From positions 25,029 to 89,028 of the forward strand of contig NASX01000014.1 of the NCBI GenBank assembly GCA_002085155.1: a DNA stretch of 64,000 bases, written 5' to 3'. The stretch comes from Sorangiineae bacterium NIC37A_2. Lineage in GTDB: Bacteria > Myxococcota_A > Polyangia > Polyangiales > Polyangiaceae. The notes below the pieces were generated by a model that was not told where the DNA came from, did not search any database, and worked only from the letters and a program-made list of their open reading frames with translations. Position numbers and translations under genes: made by a program. Of the stretch, positions 7,422 to 15,907 are shown piece after piece (positions within the stretch are counted from its first letter, which is position 1; each line of letters opens with the position of its first letter).

Positions 7422-8965
7422 GCCACGATCCTCCCCCCGGACCCAAGCATGGGCGCGACGACGCGTCGTCCGCCGGCGAGTCGCACGAACATTCAGCTCA
7501 CGGTCACCGTCACGAGCACGGCCATGAGCACTCTCTCGCCCACTCGCACCACGGCCATTCGCACTCGCACCACGGCCATTCGCACTCGCACCACGGCCAT
7601 TCGCACTCCCCCGGGCATGCTCACCACCATGGTCACTCGCACGGCCACTCGCACGAACACCCCCACGCCCACTCGCACGAACACCTCGGCCAGGAAAATG
7701 CGCTTGTGTACGCTCACGAGCGCGCTGCCCACGCGGGCGAAATAGCCGAGAAAACTCCTCGCTCAGGGCTCTTGGGAGACGGGATCGATGGGGACAAGAT
7801 CCTCTTTTTGGACTGTCCGAGTGGCGCAGCCGGAGACATGATCATCGCGGCGCTTCTGGATCTCGGTATGCCGCTGTCGATCGTCACGCGCGCCGTAGAA
7901 GCTGTCGGCTTCGAAGGAGCCCGGGTTTCGGCGAAGAAGGTGACGGTGGGGGCGCTGTCGGCCACTCACTTTGAGGTCGACTCGGCCGATCAGACCGAGC
8001 GCTCCTACCGTGACATCAAGGACCTCCTCGAAGCTTCATCCCTCGCGGCGCCTGTCCGCGACTTGGCTCTCGAGATCTTTGAGGTGCTCGGACGAGCCGA
8101 AGCACAGGTGCACGGCGTGCCCCTCGACCAGGTCCATTTTCACGAGGTCGGCGCTGTCGACTCGATCATCGACATTGTGGGCGCGGCTGCGCTCCTCACG
8201 GAGCTCGGCGCCCGCGTGGTGACGAGTCCGCTCCCTATGGGACGCGGCTACGTGACGTCCCGGCACGGACCGATTCCGCTTCCGGCGCCGGCGACTCTTT
8301 TGTGTTTGGCGGGGGTCCCGACCTATCCGGACCCTTTGCAGAGTGAGCTCGTGACGCCGACCGGCGCCGCCATCCTCAAGGCCGTGAGCGCGGAATTTCT
8401 CCCCTGGCCCCATTTCACACCACAAACTGTGGGATACGGAGCGGGCACCCGAGTTCTTCCCGACCGGCCGAACGCCGTGCGCGCCGTGCTCGGCTCTGCC
8501 TCTGAGAAGCGCGGGGCCCTCGAGAGGGATGTCGCGATTTTGCTCGAGACGAACATCGACGACCAGACTCCCGAGGTGCTCGGTTATCTTCTCGACGAAC
8601 TTCTGCGTGAAGGGGCTCTCGACGCTTGGGTCACGCCGATCGTCATGAAAAAGTCGCGCCCGGCGTTCTTGCTCTCGGTGCTCGGCCCCGAGGCTCAGGC
8701 GGACGCCCTGGTCGAGATCATCCTTCGTCAGTCCTCGACGCTCGGGGTGCGCAGGACCAAGGTCGAGCGCACGATGCTGAAGAGGCGCATCGTACAGCTC
8801 GCGAGTGAATGGGGCCCTGTCCGCTTCAAGGTGAGCGGAGAGCCGCCGCTCAGCGCCAAACCTGAGCTCGAGGATGCGGTTCGGATCGCTGAGCGTGAGG
8901 GGATCGCGCTGAGAATGGTCTTGCTCAAGCTCACTGCCCTCGGCGCATCACTTTTGGGTGAGTGA
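7418..8965 (+). CDS. larC: LarC, nickel insertion protein with a His-rich N-terminal leader
   Basis: LarC inserts nickel into the bis-thiocarboxylated pyridinium mononucleotide in a CTP-dependent reaction. The family core starts near residue 125 with ILFLDCPSGAAGDMIIAALLDLG and includes HFHEVGAVDSIIDIVGAAAL, VTPTGAAILKA and LLETNIDDQTPE. The start at 7418 overlaps the larB stop (ATGA); longer upstream frames run through larB and are spurious. Before the core lies a leader with about 36 histidines in the first 89 residues, partly from three 7-residue repeats, probably a Ni(II) store or chelator. The gene is a single open frame of 515 codons, whereas some LarC genes need a programmed frameshift. 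LarE, needed for the pathway, is not in the window. Confidence 0.93.
   Translation: MSHDPPPGPKHGRDDASSAGESHEHSAHGHRHEHGHEHSLAHSHHGHSHSHHGHSHSHHGHSHSPGHAHHHGHSHGHSHEHPHAHSHEHLGQENALVYAHERAAHAGEIAEKTPRSGLLGDGIDGDKILFLDCPSGAAGDMIIAALLDLGMPLSIVTRAVEAVGFEGARVSAKKVTVGALSATHFEVDSADQTERSYRDIKDLLEASSLAAPVRDLALEIFEVLGRAEAQVHGVPLDQVHFHEVGAVDSIIDIVGAAALLTELGARVVTSPLPMGRGYVTSRHGPIPLPAPATLLCLAGVPTYPDPLQSELVTPTGAAILKAVSAEFLPWPHFTPQTVGYGAGTRVLPDRPNAVRAVLGSASEKRGALERDVAILLETNIDDQTPEVLGYLLDELLREGALDAWVTPIVMKKSRPAFLLSVLGPEAQADALVEIILRQSSTLGVRRTKVERTMLKRRIVQLASEWGPVRFKVSGEPPLSAKPELEDAVRIAEREGIALRMVLLKLTALGASLLGE
7547..7609 (+). repeat. Three 21-bp tandem repeats in the larC His-rich leader
   Basis: Units at 7547-7567, 7568-7588 and 7589-7609 each encode HHGHSHS. 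The first two are identical and the third differs in its last base. They sit in frame in the leader of LarC. Confidence 0.95.
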
Positions 8966-8981
8966 GCGGAAGGGCTGAGGC

Positions 8982-9623
8982 TCAGGGGCGCTCGAGCTGA
9001 TTGCCTTCGGTCTCCCAGGCGAGCACTCCACCTTCGAGGTAAGCCACCTCCGCCCCGAGCGGGATGAGCTTCTCGGCGAGAGCCTTCGATTCTGCACCCG
9101 TTCGACAGTAGAGGACCGGATAAGCTCCGAGCGTCATGAGCTCGGCGAGGCGCGTCTCGAGCTCGGCGGCGGGAATGTTGACGGCGCCTTGGATGTGCGC
9201 TCGGGCGAAGACTGGTTCCTCACGAACATCTACCATCTTGATGCGACCGAGCGCGAGTAGCTTGCTGGCTTCGGCGGCGCTCAGGGCTCCCTCGGAGCGG
9301 GGCAAATAGCGCTCCAGCATGCTCAGCATGTCCGCCTTGCGGATGACCCCTTGGCGTCCGTCGACGGGACGGCCGCCGTGAAAAACGACGAAGGTTGGGA
9401 CGGAGCGCACCCCGAGGGTCTGGGCCAGGGCCGGCGACTGATCGATGTCGACCTGGACGACCTTGGCGCGGGGGGCGATCTCTTGGGCAAAGGCACGCAG
9501 TTCGGGCTCGACGGTCTTGCATGGTCCGCACCAGGTAGCCCCAAATTCGACCAGAACGGGGACCTCTGAGGCCATCACCTCTGACTCAAAATTTCGTTCA
9601 TTGACCGGGATGAGCGTGCTCAT
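8982..9623 (-). CDS. Thioredoxin-rhodanese fusion protein
   Basis: Residues 1-108 are a thioredoxin fold with the redox motif WCGPCK (Cys32 and Cys35) and the cis-proline loop RSVPTF. Residues about 115-213 are a rhodanese domain: VDVREEPVFARAHIQGAVNIP, then the loop YCRTGAES with the likely sulfur-accepting Cys173, and YLEGGVLAWE at the end. No signal peptide is visible, so it should act in the cytoplasm. The fusion suggests that the thioredoxin half reduces the persulfide formed on the rhodanese half, or delivers sulfur to a partner; that is inference. It lies 96 bp downstream of two membrane-protein genes on the same strand and converges with larC. A 10-bp palindrome lies just upstream of the start. 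Confidence 0.9.
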   Translation of the reverse strand: MSTLIPVNERNFESEVMASEVPVLVEFGATWCGPCKTVEPELRAFAQEIAPRAKVVQVDIDQSPALAQTLGVRSVPTFVVFHGGRPVDGRQGVIRKADMLSMLERYLPRSEGALSAAEASKLLALGRIKMVDVREEPVFARAHIQGAVNIPAAELETRLAELMTLGAYPVLYCRTGAESKALAEKLIPLGAEVAYLEGGVLAWETEGNQLERP

Positions 9624-9632
9624 GACCTCTAG

Positions 9633-9642
9633 GGCGTACGCC
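9633..9642. promoter_or_regulatory. 10-bp palindrome upstream of the thioredoxin-rhodanese gene
   Basis: GGCGTACGCC is a perfect palindrome ten bases upstream of the start at 9623. A near copy, GGGCGTACGCG, occurs again around 9723-9733 across the stop of the upstream gene. It could be an operator, but in GC-rich DNA a 10-bp palindrome is weak evidence. Confidence 0.25.
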
Positions 9643-9719
9643 GTTTCGTCCGACGACGCTACCCTCTGGGGCGAGGTCGCTCACGCGGCCGGGTCTCGTG
9701 CCCGACGGCGCCCAAGTCG

Positions 9720-10271
9720 CTAAGGGCGTACGCGTCGGTTCGAGAGCAGAGCTACCAGGAGCTCGTTCCCGACGAACAGGAGCGCCAGCACGCCGGACAG
9801 GGCCCAAGGGCCTGCAGCCAAGGGCCCGGGGCCGAGGTTCGGGAACACCTCCGCGGCCAAGATCCAGAGAATGAGGCAATGTAAGATGCTGAGACTGGCT
9901 GTCGCGCGCACGGCGCCGCGACGATAGCCGCGGACGAGGGCGAGGTGGGCCGAGGACTGCCCCATGGCGAGGGCGCCGAGCTCTTCAGGGGCCCAGTCTG
10001 CGCCCGGGCGCGTCATCCAGCGCGCGATCGCGATGGCCTGCGAAGTCCCAGCGGCGAGGCCGATCGCGAGCTCCGGGCTCACCATCTGTGCGGCGAGGGC
10101 GACGAAACAGAGCGCCGTGCAGCCGAGGCTCCCGCGCACTTCCGTGAGCAGATTCGACAAGTGTCCGAACCAATAGATTCGGATCGCGAGCAGGCCAAAG
10201 ACGAGCCCGAGCGCCTGTGCGGAGACGAGCGCAAGGACAGATGAAATGATGAGAGGCAATAGGGCCATCAT
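9720..10271 (-). CDS. Membrane protein of unknown function
   Basis: A 183-residue hydrophobic protein with about four to five predicted membrane helices: an N-terminal one (LLPLIISSVLALVSAQALGL), one near GSLGCTALCFVALAAQM, and two near the C-terminus (LSILHCLILWILAAEV and ALSGVLALLFVGNELLVALL). The start at 10271 overlaps the upstream stop as ATGA, so it is translationally coupled to the preceding membrane protein. A longer open frame upstream is spurious. I do not recognise a family. The position at the distal end of an FHA - PP2C operon suggests a membrane-associated partner. Confidence 0.7.
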   Translation of the reverse strand: MMALLPLIISSVLALVSAQALGLVFGLLAIRIYWFGHLSNLLTEVRGSLGCTALCFVALAAQMVSPELAIGLAAGTSQAIAIARWMTRPGADWAPEELGALAMGQSSAHLALVRGYRRGAVRATASLSILHCLILWILAAEVFPNLGPGPLAAGPWALSGVLALLFVGNELLVALLSNRRVRP

Positions 10272-11695
10272 CGGAGCTCTCCGAGGCGACGGCGGAAGAC
10301 ATTTAACAGCGCGTCTGCCGCGATTTGTAAGAGGGCTGTAGCGAGGCCCAGGGACAGCGAGAGGAGCATCAGGTACTCGACGTCTCCGCTTCGAAACGCC
10401 GAAACGAGGGAATGTCGAAAGCCCGTCGGCTGTCCCTGTCCCGGTAAACAAAGGGGGATCACGAGCGCCTCGAGCAGGACGAGCGGCAAGAGGGTCGGGA
10501 TGCCCGGGGCCATGTTGTTCACGACGGCGACCGCGCGCGCGAGTGGACGCCTGCGGCTGAGCACGCGAGTCATGCGAAAGTCGAAACGCTCGCGAAGCTC
10601 ACGATCGAGCACAAAAGCAGAGGTCAGTCCGGCGAGCGTCGCCGCGAGGCTGACCTCAAGGGCAGGGGTGAGGCGGCTCGTCGCGACGGCCCCCAACATG
10701 AGCGCTAGGATGGCGACCAAGGCGAGTCGCCTGGTGAGGGAACGTCGACGTTCAGCGCGGCCGAGGGCGCGGACGGTGAGAGCGAGCGCCAAGAGCGGCC
10801 CGAGGACAATCGCGCTCAACACGCTTGTGAGGTAAAGCCTCCCGCTTTGGGCCCCATCGAGCCGGGCTCGCTCTGCAAGGCGGCTTTGGTCCATCCCGAT
10901 GATCCAGCGCCCGACTCGGCTGGCCCAGATCAAGAACTCGGTCTGAGTGATCGATTGGTAGACCCGATCGAGGGGCGCGTGTTCGGCGAAATCCGGACCC
11001 GCCCGGTCCCAGTAAGCACGGATGCGCGATGCTGTCTCCCGAGCCTCGTCGGGGGTCGGTTGGTCGTGGAGGGCGAAGCTCGGATCCACGAGACGGGCGA
11101 TAGCGGCCGCCAGCTTTCGGACGCGCTCAGCGTCCGCCGTGCTCTTCACTGTTCCGAGTGCGTCGACGAGGGCGGGAAGGGCGTAGGTATCGAGGACCCG
11201 GAGGTCGTCTCCTTTGAGGTGCAGTCGGTCGGTCAGGAGACGTTTGATGGTTCGGGCGCGCGCTTGAGCCGTAAAATCGAGGCTTCGTTCCTCGACGAAG
11301 CGCGTCCAAAACAGCGTATCCTCGCTCGTCTCGTCCCGGAGACGGGAAGCACGCTCGGCACTCGGCAGAAGCCCCATGCGCTCTCGGATGGGGCGCAGGG
11401 CTTCGAGCAGACGCGCTCTTGTCTCTAGATCGAGGGTGCTCTGTCTCGGGATGGCGTAGAGGACGAAAAAGGCGCCGAGGCGCTCGATCTCCGCGCGCGC
11501 TTCGGGTTTGTCTTGGACGAGCAGGTCGAGCGCCCGCGCTGAGGCAGCGCTCGCGCTGCCCGGGCTCGAGTTCAAAAACAGCGGGAGGCGCCGGTCGTCT
11601 TTGGGGAGAAGCTGCGCGTAAAGAGCGAACAGCGCCACGGCCACCGCGAAAAACTTCGGGGTGAGCCACAGGATTCTCCGGATGAAATCGAGCAT
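10268..11695 (-). CDS. Multi-pass membrane protein with a large soluble loop, unknown function
   Basis: The 475-residue product starts with one hydrophobic helix (TPKFFAVAVALFALYAQLLP), then has a soluble, Arg/Glu-rich region of about 250 residues, and then at least five C-terminal hydrophobic segments, including LTSVLSAIVLGPLLALALTV, LALVAILALMLGAVAT and YLMLLSLSLGLATALLQI. No motif that I can name is present. It follows the PP2C gene by 22 bp and its stop overlaps the start of the next membrane protein, so the two likely act together, possibly in the inner membrane with the N-terminal loop in the periplasm. Coding potential is clear; function is not. Confidence 0.7.
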   Translation of the reverse strand: MLDFIRRILWLTPKFFAVAVALFALYAQLLPKDDRRLPLFLNSSPGSASAASARALDLLVQDKPEARAEIERLGAFFVLYAIPRQSTLDLETRARLLEALRPIRERMGLLPSAERASRLRDETSEDTLFWTRFVEERSLDFTAQARARTIKRLLTDRLHLKGDDLRVLDTYALPALVDALGTVKSTADAERVRKLAAAIARLVDPSFALHDQPTPDEARETASRIRAYWDRAGPDFAEHAPLDRVYQSITQTEFLIWASRVGRWIIGMDQSRLAERARLDGAQSGRLYLTSVLSAIVLGPLLALALTVRALGRAERRRSLTRRLALVAILALMLGAVATSRLTPALEVSLAATLAGLTSAFVLDRELRERFDFRMTRVLSRRRPLARAVAVVNNMAPGIPTLLPLVLLEALVIPLCLPGQGQPTGFRHSLVSAFRSGDVEYLMLLSLSLGLATALLQIAADALLNVFRRRLGELR

Positions 11696-11717
11696 CGCTC
11701 TCGGTTCACGGCGCGCC

Positions 11718-12923
11718 TCAGCGAATTGCCAGGTACCCGAGAAGGCCGGCGAGGACCAACGCGCTCAGAAGGATCGTGCCCATGACGAAAGGCGGCAGCG
11801 CTCGCGTCGGCAGGTTGACCGGATCATCGACGTCATGGCGCCGTGCGAAACGCCCCTGGTGCGCTTTGTTGTCCGCGCGGGGCTCTTCCTTCTTCCCCGG
11901 CGCGTGTACGTCGAGGCCAACCGGACTCATCACGCCGAGCATGGTGTGAGAGACCTTCAGCGACTGGCCTCCTTCCATGCCGAGGTCGCCGCGATGCGTC
12001 TTGATGGTATCGAAGAGGCGCGACGGATCGGCGGCCGCTGCGTCTTCGTCAGCGGAGTCCGCGATCGCGTATTTCTGGTAGAAGGCGATCTCGCCCGGAG
12101 CAGGTTCCGGGGCTCCACCGACTACGCGCACGACGATCACGGTGATGTTGTCGTGGCCGCCTGCGGCGTTTGCACGCTCGGTGAGCTCACGGCAGGCCTC
12201 GAGCGGGGACTCGGTCTCCGAGAGGACCTCGGCGATCTCTTCGTTGCGGATCATGCCGCTCAAGCCGTCCGAGCACAGCATCAGGACGTCCCCGACGCAG
12301 AGATCGTGATAGGTCAGGTCCACCTGGACCGTCTCAGCGGTCCCGAGCGCCTGCAGGATGATATTGTTGTGCTCGAAGGTCTCAGCTTCTTCTTCGGTGA
12401 GCTGTCCTGCTTCGATCAGTTGATTGACGAGCGACTGGTCGCGGGTGAGCAAGGACAGTCGACCTTTGCGGAGCAGGTAAGCGCGGCTATCGCCGACTTG
12501 TCCGATGAAGACGCGGCGGTCGAGGAAGGCGGCGATGGTTGCCGTGGTGCCCATGCCTCGCCGGCTTCGGTCCGCCTGGGCCTCTCGGTAGATCTGCGCG
12601 CCCGCGTACTCGATCGCGCTGACCAAGCGTCGCGCCAGATCGTCGCGGGTCTGCGCTGCACCTCCGTGCAAGAGCTGTTCAAAGATGACGTCGACCGCGA
12701 GCTGGCTCGCAACTTCGCCAGCGGCCGCACCACCCATGCCGTCACAGACGCCGACCACGAAGCCATTCGGACCGAGCGCCACCGAGCGCATTTCGTCCTT
12801 CAGTCCGCGGAGCTGAGTCGAAAGGTTCGCGACGAGGAAGTTGTCCTCGTTGTGTTCTCGTATTTGTCCGACGTCGGTTCTTCCGAAGAGCTCGAGACGA
12901 AGCGGGGATTCTTCTTGCGACAT
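11718..12923 (-). CDS. PP2C-family protein serine/threonine phosphatase with C-terminal membrane anchor
   Basis: The 401-residue protein carries the PP2C metal-binding motifs: GQIREHNEDNFLV near the N-terminus, VCDGMGGAAAGEVAS around residue 60, LCSDGLSG near residue 195, and GGHDNITVIVV near residue 240. The Asp residues in these motifs bind the two Mn/Mg ions. After the catalytic domain comes a linker of about 100 residues and a final hydrophobic helix, VMGTILLSALVLAGLLGYLA, which would tether it to the inner membrane. The start at 12923 (MSQEESPLRLELFG) matches the domain edge; a longer frame overlaps the upstream gene. It lies 7 bp after the FHA gene and likely reverses phosphorylation read by that FHA protein. 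Confidence 0.93.
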   Translation of the reverse strand: MSQEESPLRLELFGRTDVGQIREHNEDNFLVANLSTQLRGLKDEMRSVALGPNGFVVGVCDGMGGAAAGEVASQLAVDVIFEQLLHGGAAQTRDDLARRLVSAIEYAGAQIYREAQADRSRRGMGTTATIAAFLDRRVFIGQVGDSRAYLLRKGRLSLLTRDQSLVNQLIEAGQLTEEEAETFEHNNIILQALGTAETVQVDLTYHDLCVGDVLMLCSDGLSGMIRNEEIAEVLSETESPLEACRELTERANAAGGHDNITVIVVRVVGGAPEPAPGEIAFYQKYAIADSADEDAAAADPSRLFDTIKTHRGDLGMEGGQSLKVSHTMLGVMSPVGLDVHAPGKKEEPRADNKAHQGRFARRHDVDDPVNLPTRALPPFVMGTILLSALVLAGLLGYLAIR

Positions 12924-12930
12924 GCTGGTC

Positions 12931-14127
12931 CTATTCGCCTCGTCGCACGTCGAGTCGGAACAAATGCTGACCGACACGGATATGGTCGCCGTGGGAGATG
13001 GCGTGGCGTCCCCGAATCGCGACAAAGGTTCCGTTCGAGGAACCGAGATCGCGCAGACTGAACTGGTTACTGGCTGGGTCTCGCCGAATCGCCGCGTGGC
13101 GCCGGCTCATGAAGGGGTCGTCTGTGAACACGATGTCGCCGACTTCTCGCCCCAGCACGGTCTCTGCCCGCGAAAGATAATAGACGTCCCGGGGGACACC
13201 CTCGACGGATTTTACGGAGAGGCGGGCGTACCTGGGACTGGGGGGTGTCCCGAACACGCGGACCCCGTTCTGGATGGCCGCGCTTGGATGTCGCTCCGTC
13301 TCTTCCATGACCTCGAAGAATAACACTGCCAGGCCCAGGAGAAGCAAATCGCCGCTTTTTATAGGAACAGCGCCCCCGATTCGTACGAAGACCCCGTTGA
13401 CCGGTGAGAGATCCTCGACCGAAAACCCGCCATTTCGATAAACGATCTTGGCGTGCTCAGGGCAAACGTAGGGGTCCCGGCGAAGGGCGATCCCGTTGCC
13501 GTCGTGGGCGCCGATGGTGATTTCGGGGCCATTGATGGGGTAACGGCGGCCCGGAGAACCGTCCTGGGCGATGACCACAAGTTCGGCTTTCGGGGCGGGA
13601 GCGCCCGGATCGAGGGATTCTTGCGCGGGGCCTTTCGGGCACTCGGAAGGAGGCGCCGAGTCGAAGGTCATCCCGCAGAACTGGCAGAAGGCGGCGCGAG
13701 GTGAGGAATAACCACCGCAGCGCTGACAGCGCTTCGAGGTTTCCGCCCGTGGCTGGGCCATCTGCAATAGGCCCTTGGGAGAAGGTTGTACGACTTCGAG
13801 CGACGACGCGGGCTCCTCGAAGTCGAGGAGGTGAGACGCGAAGGGCGCGGGAGTGAAAGGAGTCGAGCTTTGGGTCGCTGCGCTCGCGAGGGGAGCCGAC
13901 CCGGGCTCGGTCGCGGCGCCGAGCAGCGCACCACATTCTCTACAGAACCGGGCGTCCAGTGGGTTCTTGGTCGTGCAGGACCCACAGACGTTCTCTTGCG
14001 TCGGAGCCGCTTCCAGTCGGGCTCCGCAATCCAAGCAATAACGGACGTGAGAAGGATTGCGCCGCCCGCATCGGGTACAGTCCACGAGCGCCAGGTGAAC
14101 GCGGCCCGAGGCTGTCGTCAAGCCCAA
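12931..14127 (-). CDS. Zinc-ribbon and double FHA-domain protein
   Basis: The N-terminal third holds three CxxC-x-CxxC zinc ribbons (CTRCGRRNPSHVRYCLDCG, CGSCTTKNPLDARFCRECG, and a third near CQRCGGYSSPRAAFCQFCG). Two FHA domains follow, one around residues 210-300 (ITIGAHDGN and DLSPVNGVFVRI) and one at the C-terminus (TVLGREVGD, SRRHAAIRRD and LGSSNGTFV), which read phosphothreonine. No ATG lies in the plausible region. The TTG at 14127 was chosen because AAAGGAGG sits about ten bases upstream; GTG codons at 14100 or 14085 are alternatives. It is the first gene of an operon with PP2C, suggesting a phospho-dependent adaptor. Confidence 0.88.
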   Translation of the reverse strand: MGLTTASGRVHLALVDCTRCGRRNPSHVRYCLDCGARLEAAPTQENVCGSCTTKNPLDARFCRECGALLGAATEPGSAPLASAATQSSTPFTPAPFASHLLDFEEPASSLEVVQPSPKGLLQMAQPRAETSKRCQRCGGYSSPRAAFCQFCGMTFDSAPPSECPKGPAQESLDPGAPAPKAELVVIAQDGSPGRRYPINGPEITIGAHDGNGIALRRDPYVCPEHAKIVYRNGGFSVEDLSPVNGVFVRIGGAVPIKSGDLLLLGLAVLFFEVMEETERHPSAAIQNGVRVFGTPPSPRYARLSVKSVEGVPRDVYYLSRAETVLGREVGDIVFTDDPFMSRRHAAIRRDPASNQFSLRDLGSSNGTFVAIRGRHAISHGDHIRVGQHLFRLDVRRGE

Positions 14128-14397
14128 CTCGCTTTCCCCTCCTTTCGTTTCGACCAAGGGGAGGAGGGGTGGGGGCCAAGGCTGGGCGGCTGTCTCTCGA
14201 CGCTCATGAGAGGCTCCTCGGGAGTCTCGGCGGTCCGGCTTGTGCGGCCGCGCCCACAGTGGCTCGCCTCGGGCGAGGGCTGATGTCAAAGAGCCGCTTG
14301 ACGAAGCGCCATCCCTTGAATAAAGCCGCGATGCTTCGCGCCGCGGCGAACCCCAAAGCGCCCTCCAGGAACAGATCCCTCCCGTATAGAGACAGCC

Positions 14398-14814
14398 ATG
14401 GAACTTTATCTCGACAAGCGTGCCGTCCGTCAGATCCGCGTAGCCGCCCAAGAGGCGATCGAGGAGGGTGACATCGAGACGAGTCGCGAGGACATCCTCG
14501 ACGCCTTCACCGAAGACCAGATCGACGAGATTGAGCGTCGCCTCGATCACGGCGACATGTTTGAATTTCTGACCGATATCCTCGACGAGTGGAGCGGGGA
14601 GGACGCCGACGAGCTCTTCGAGCTCCTCGAAGCCCAGCTCGGCGAGGTGGGCATCCAGCTCAAGCTCGACGCTAAGGACGCCGAGGTGGACGACGACGTT
14701 GACGACGAGGACGAGGACGACGAGGACGACGATGTCGAACCCGACGACGATGACGAGGTCGGTGTGGACGACGTCGACGATCTCGGCGGCGGTGACTTCG
14801 ACGACGACGAATAA
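14398..14814 (+). CDS. Small helical protein with a poly-Asp/Glu C-terminal tail, unknown
   Basis: The 138-residue product starts MELYLDKRAVRQIRVAAQEA and has about 95 residues of predicted helical, acidic sequence, followed by a tail of about 45 residues that is nearly all D, E and V. I do not recognise a family. Codon use matches its neighbours and the frame ends in front of a strong hairpin terminator, which supports a real, monocistronic gene. It is divergent from the FHA operon across about 270 bp. The tail resembles the ScpB tail in this window. Confidence 0.75.
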   Translation: MELYLDKRAVRQIRVAAQEAIEEGDIETSREDILDAFTEDQIDEIERRLDHGDMFEFLTDILDEWSGEDADELFELLEAQLGEVGIQLKLDAKDAEVDDDVDDEDEDDEDDDVEPDDDDEVGVDDVDDLGGGDFDDDE

Positions 14815-14825
14815 GCTGCTTTGCT

Positions 14826-14855
14826 AGGGCCGGCGCTGCGCGTCGGCCCTTCGTC
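14826..14855 (+). terminator. Hairpin terminator after the acidic-tailed protein gene
   Basis: AGGGCCGGCGC (14826-14836) pairs with GCGTCGGCCCT (14840-14850) around a 3-base loop, with one G-U pair, followed by TCGTCTT. It lies between converging genes and could act in both directions, although the U tract is poor. Confidence 0.6.
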
Positions 14856-14886
14856 TTAGACCGACTTTTGCCAGTCCTCGTTCGGG

Positions 14887-15903
14887 TCAGTCACCCCCGC
14901 AGAACTCGGGCTCCTTCTTTCGGTACCGAGACTCCGGGTCGACGTCGGCGAGGCTACGAATGGTCGCGCAGGCCCGAGCTCCCTCGCCGAGCATGAGGTA
15001 CACTCGCGCGGCCGCCTCAATGGCGTCGTCTCGAAGACGACTCTTCGGAAACTCAGAAGGGAACGCTTCGAACGCCCGAGCAGCCGCCCCCAGGTCCCGC
15101 TTGTCGTCTCGTAGGACGGTCGCGTAGAGATACGCGGCGTCCGCGTAGCTGCTTCGCGTGTAGCTCCCGACCATCAGGGCCTTTTCGTTGGCCTTCTTCA
15201 TTTCCATGAGCACGAGCAGGGCCCCGTCGATGTCCCCGCGGGCGCGGCGGAGCGTGGCTGCACGTAGCAACGCCTCATCGGCGAAGACCCCTTCGGGTAG
15301 TGGGTAACGTCGTGCGAGTTCCTCGTAGGCCAAGATCGCCGCGTCTGGATCGGAGCTCTCGAGGAGAGCTGCTTCTCGATAACGGACCTCCTCGTCGAGA
15401 GGGCCGAGGTGCGTGCGATTTTGTGCGAGGAATGCGAGGGAGGCCCCTCCGCTCGGATCCTGGCTCAGGAGCTCACGGAGGATTTCGCGCAATCCGCTCG
15501 GCGCACTTGCGCTCTGGGGATACGAGAGCACAAGCTCGCGAAACGCGGCGAGGGCCTGCTCGGTCTGGCCGGCTCGCTGATAGATGCGACCGGCATCGAG
15601 CAAACAGCGCGGCGCTCGGGTAGCGGAAGGGTGATTGCGCGCCAGACGAATGAGGCCTTTGGCGTCTTTCTTGAGCGAGAGGGCTCGATACAGCGCCTCC
15701 ACCCGTTCATCTTGGTCGCGTCCAAGATCGTGAGCGTTCTTGTAGTCCTGTTGGGCGTCTTCGAGCTCTCCGCGTCGAGCGTGTTCGGTGGCGCGTGCGA
15801 GTGCCTGGTCGTAAGGGGAGGCTCCGCGATGGCAGGCGACACAAAAGAGGGCGATCCAGAGGGAGGACCAGAGAACGTGGCGCTCAGGAGGGCGCTGGGC
15901 CAT
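14887..15903 (-). CDS. TPR lipoprotein
   Basis: The 338-residue product begins with a signal peptide (HVLWSSLWIALFCVACHRG) with a lipobox at VAC, so it is probably lipid-anchored. The rest is a chain of helical tetratricopeptide-like repeats, for example ATEHARRGELEDAQQDYKNA, IYQRAGQTEQALAAFREL and DAAILAYEELARRYP, as in outer-membrane TPR lipoproteins that act as scaffolds. The start at 15903 was chosen because it places the signal peptide at the N-terminus; the longer frame runs into the methyltransferase gene. It is the last gene of the kinase operon, four bases after the methyltransferase stop. The partner is unknown. Confidence 0.8.
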   Translation of the reverse strand: MAQRPPERHVLWSSLWIALFCVACHRGASPYDQALARATEHARRGELEDAQQDYKNAHDLGRDQDERVEALYRALSLKKDAKGLIRLARNHPSATRAPRCLLDAGRIYQRAGQTEQALAAFRELVLSYPQSASAPSGLREILRELLSQDPSGGASLAFLAQNRTHLGPLDEEVRYREAALLESSDPDAAILAYEELARRYPLPEGVFADEALLRAATLRRARGDIDGALLVLMEMKKANEKALMVGSYTRSSYADAAYLYATVLRDDKRDLGAAARAFEAFPSEFPKSRLRDDAIEAAARVYLMLGEGARACATIRSLADVDPESRYRKKEPEFCGGD

Positions 15904-15907
15904 GACG

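Noticed and set aside
11661..13061. 466-residue plus-strand open frame opposite the PP2C gene
   Set aside because: The minus-strand frame has the intact PP2C motifs; the opposite frame is a GC-codon-bias artefact without recognisable domains.
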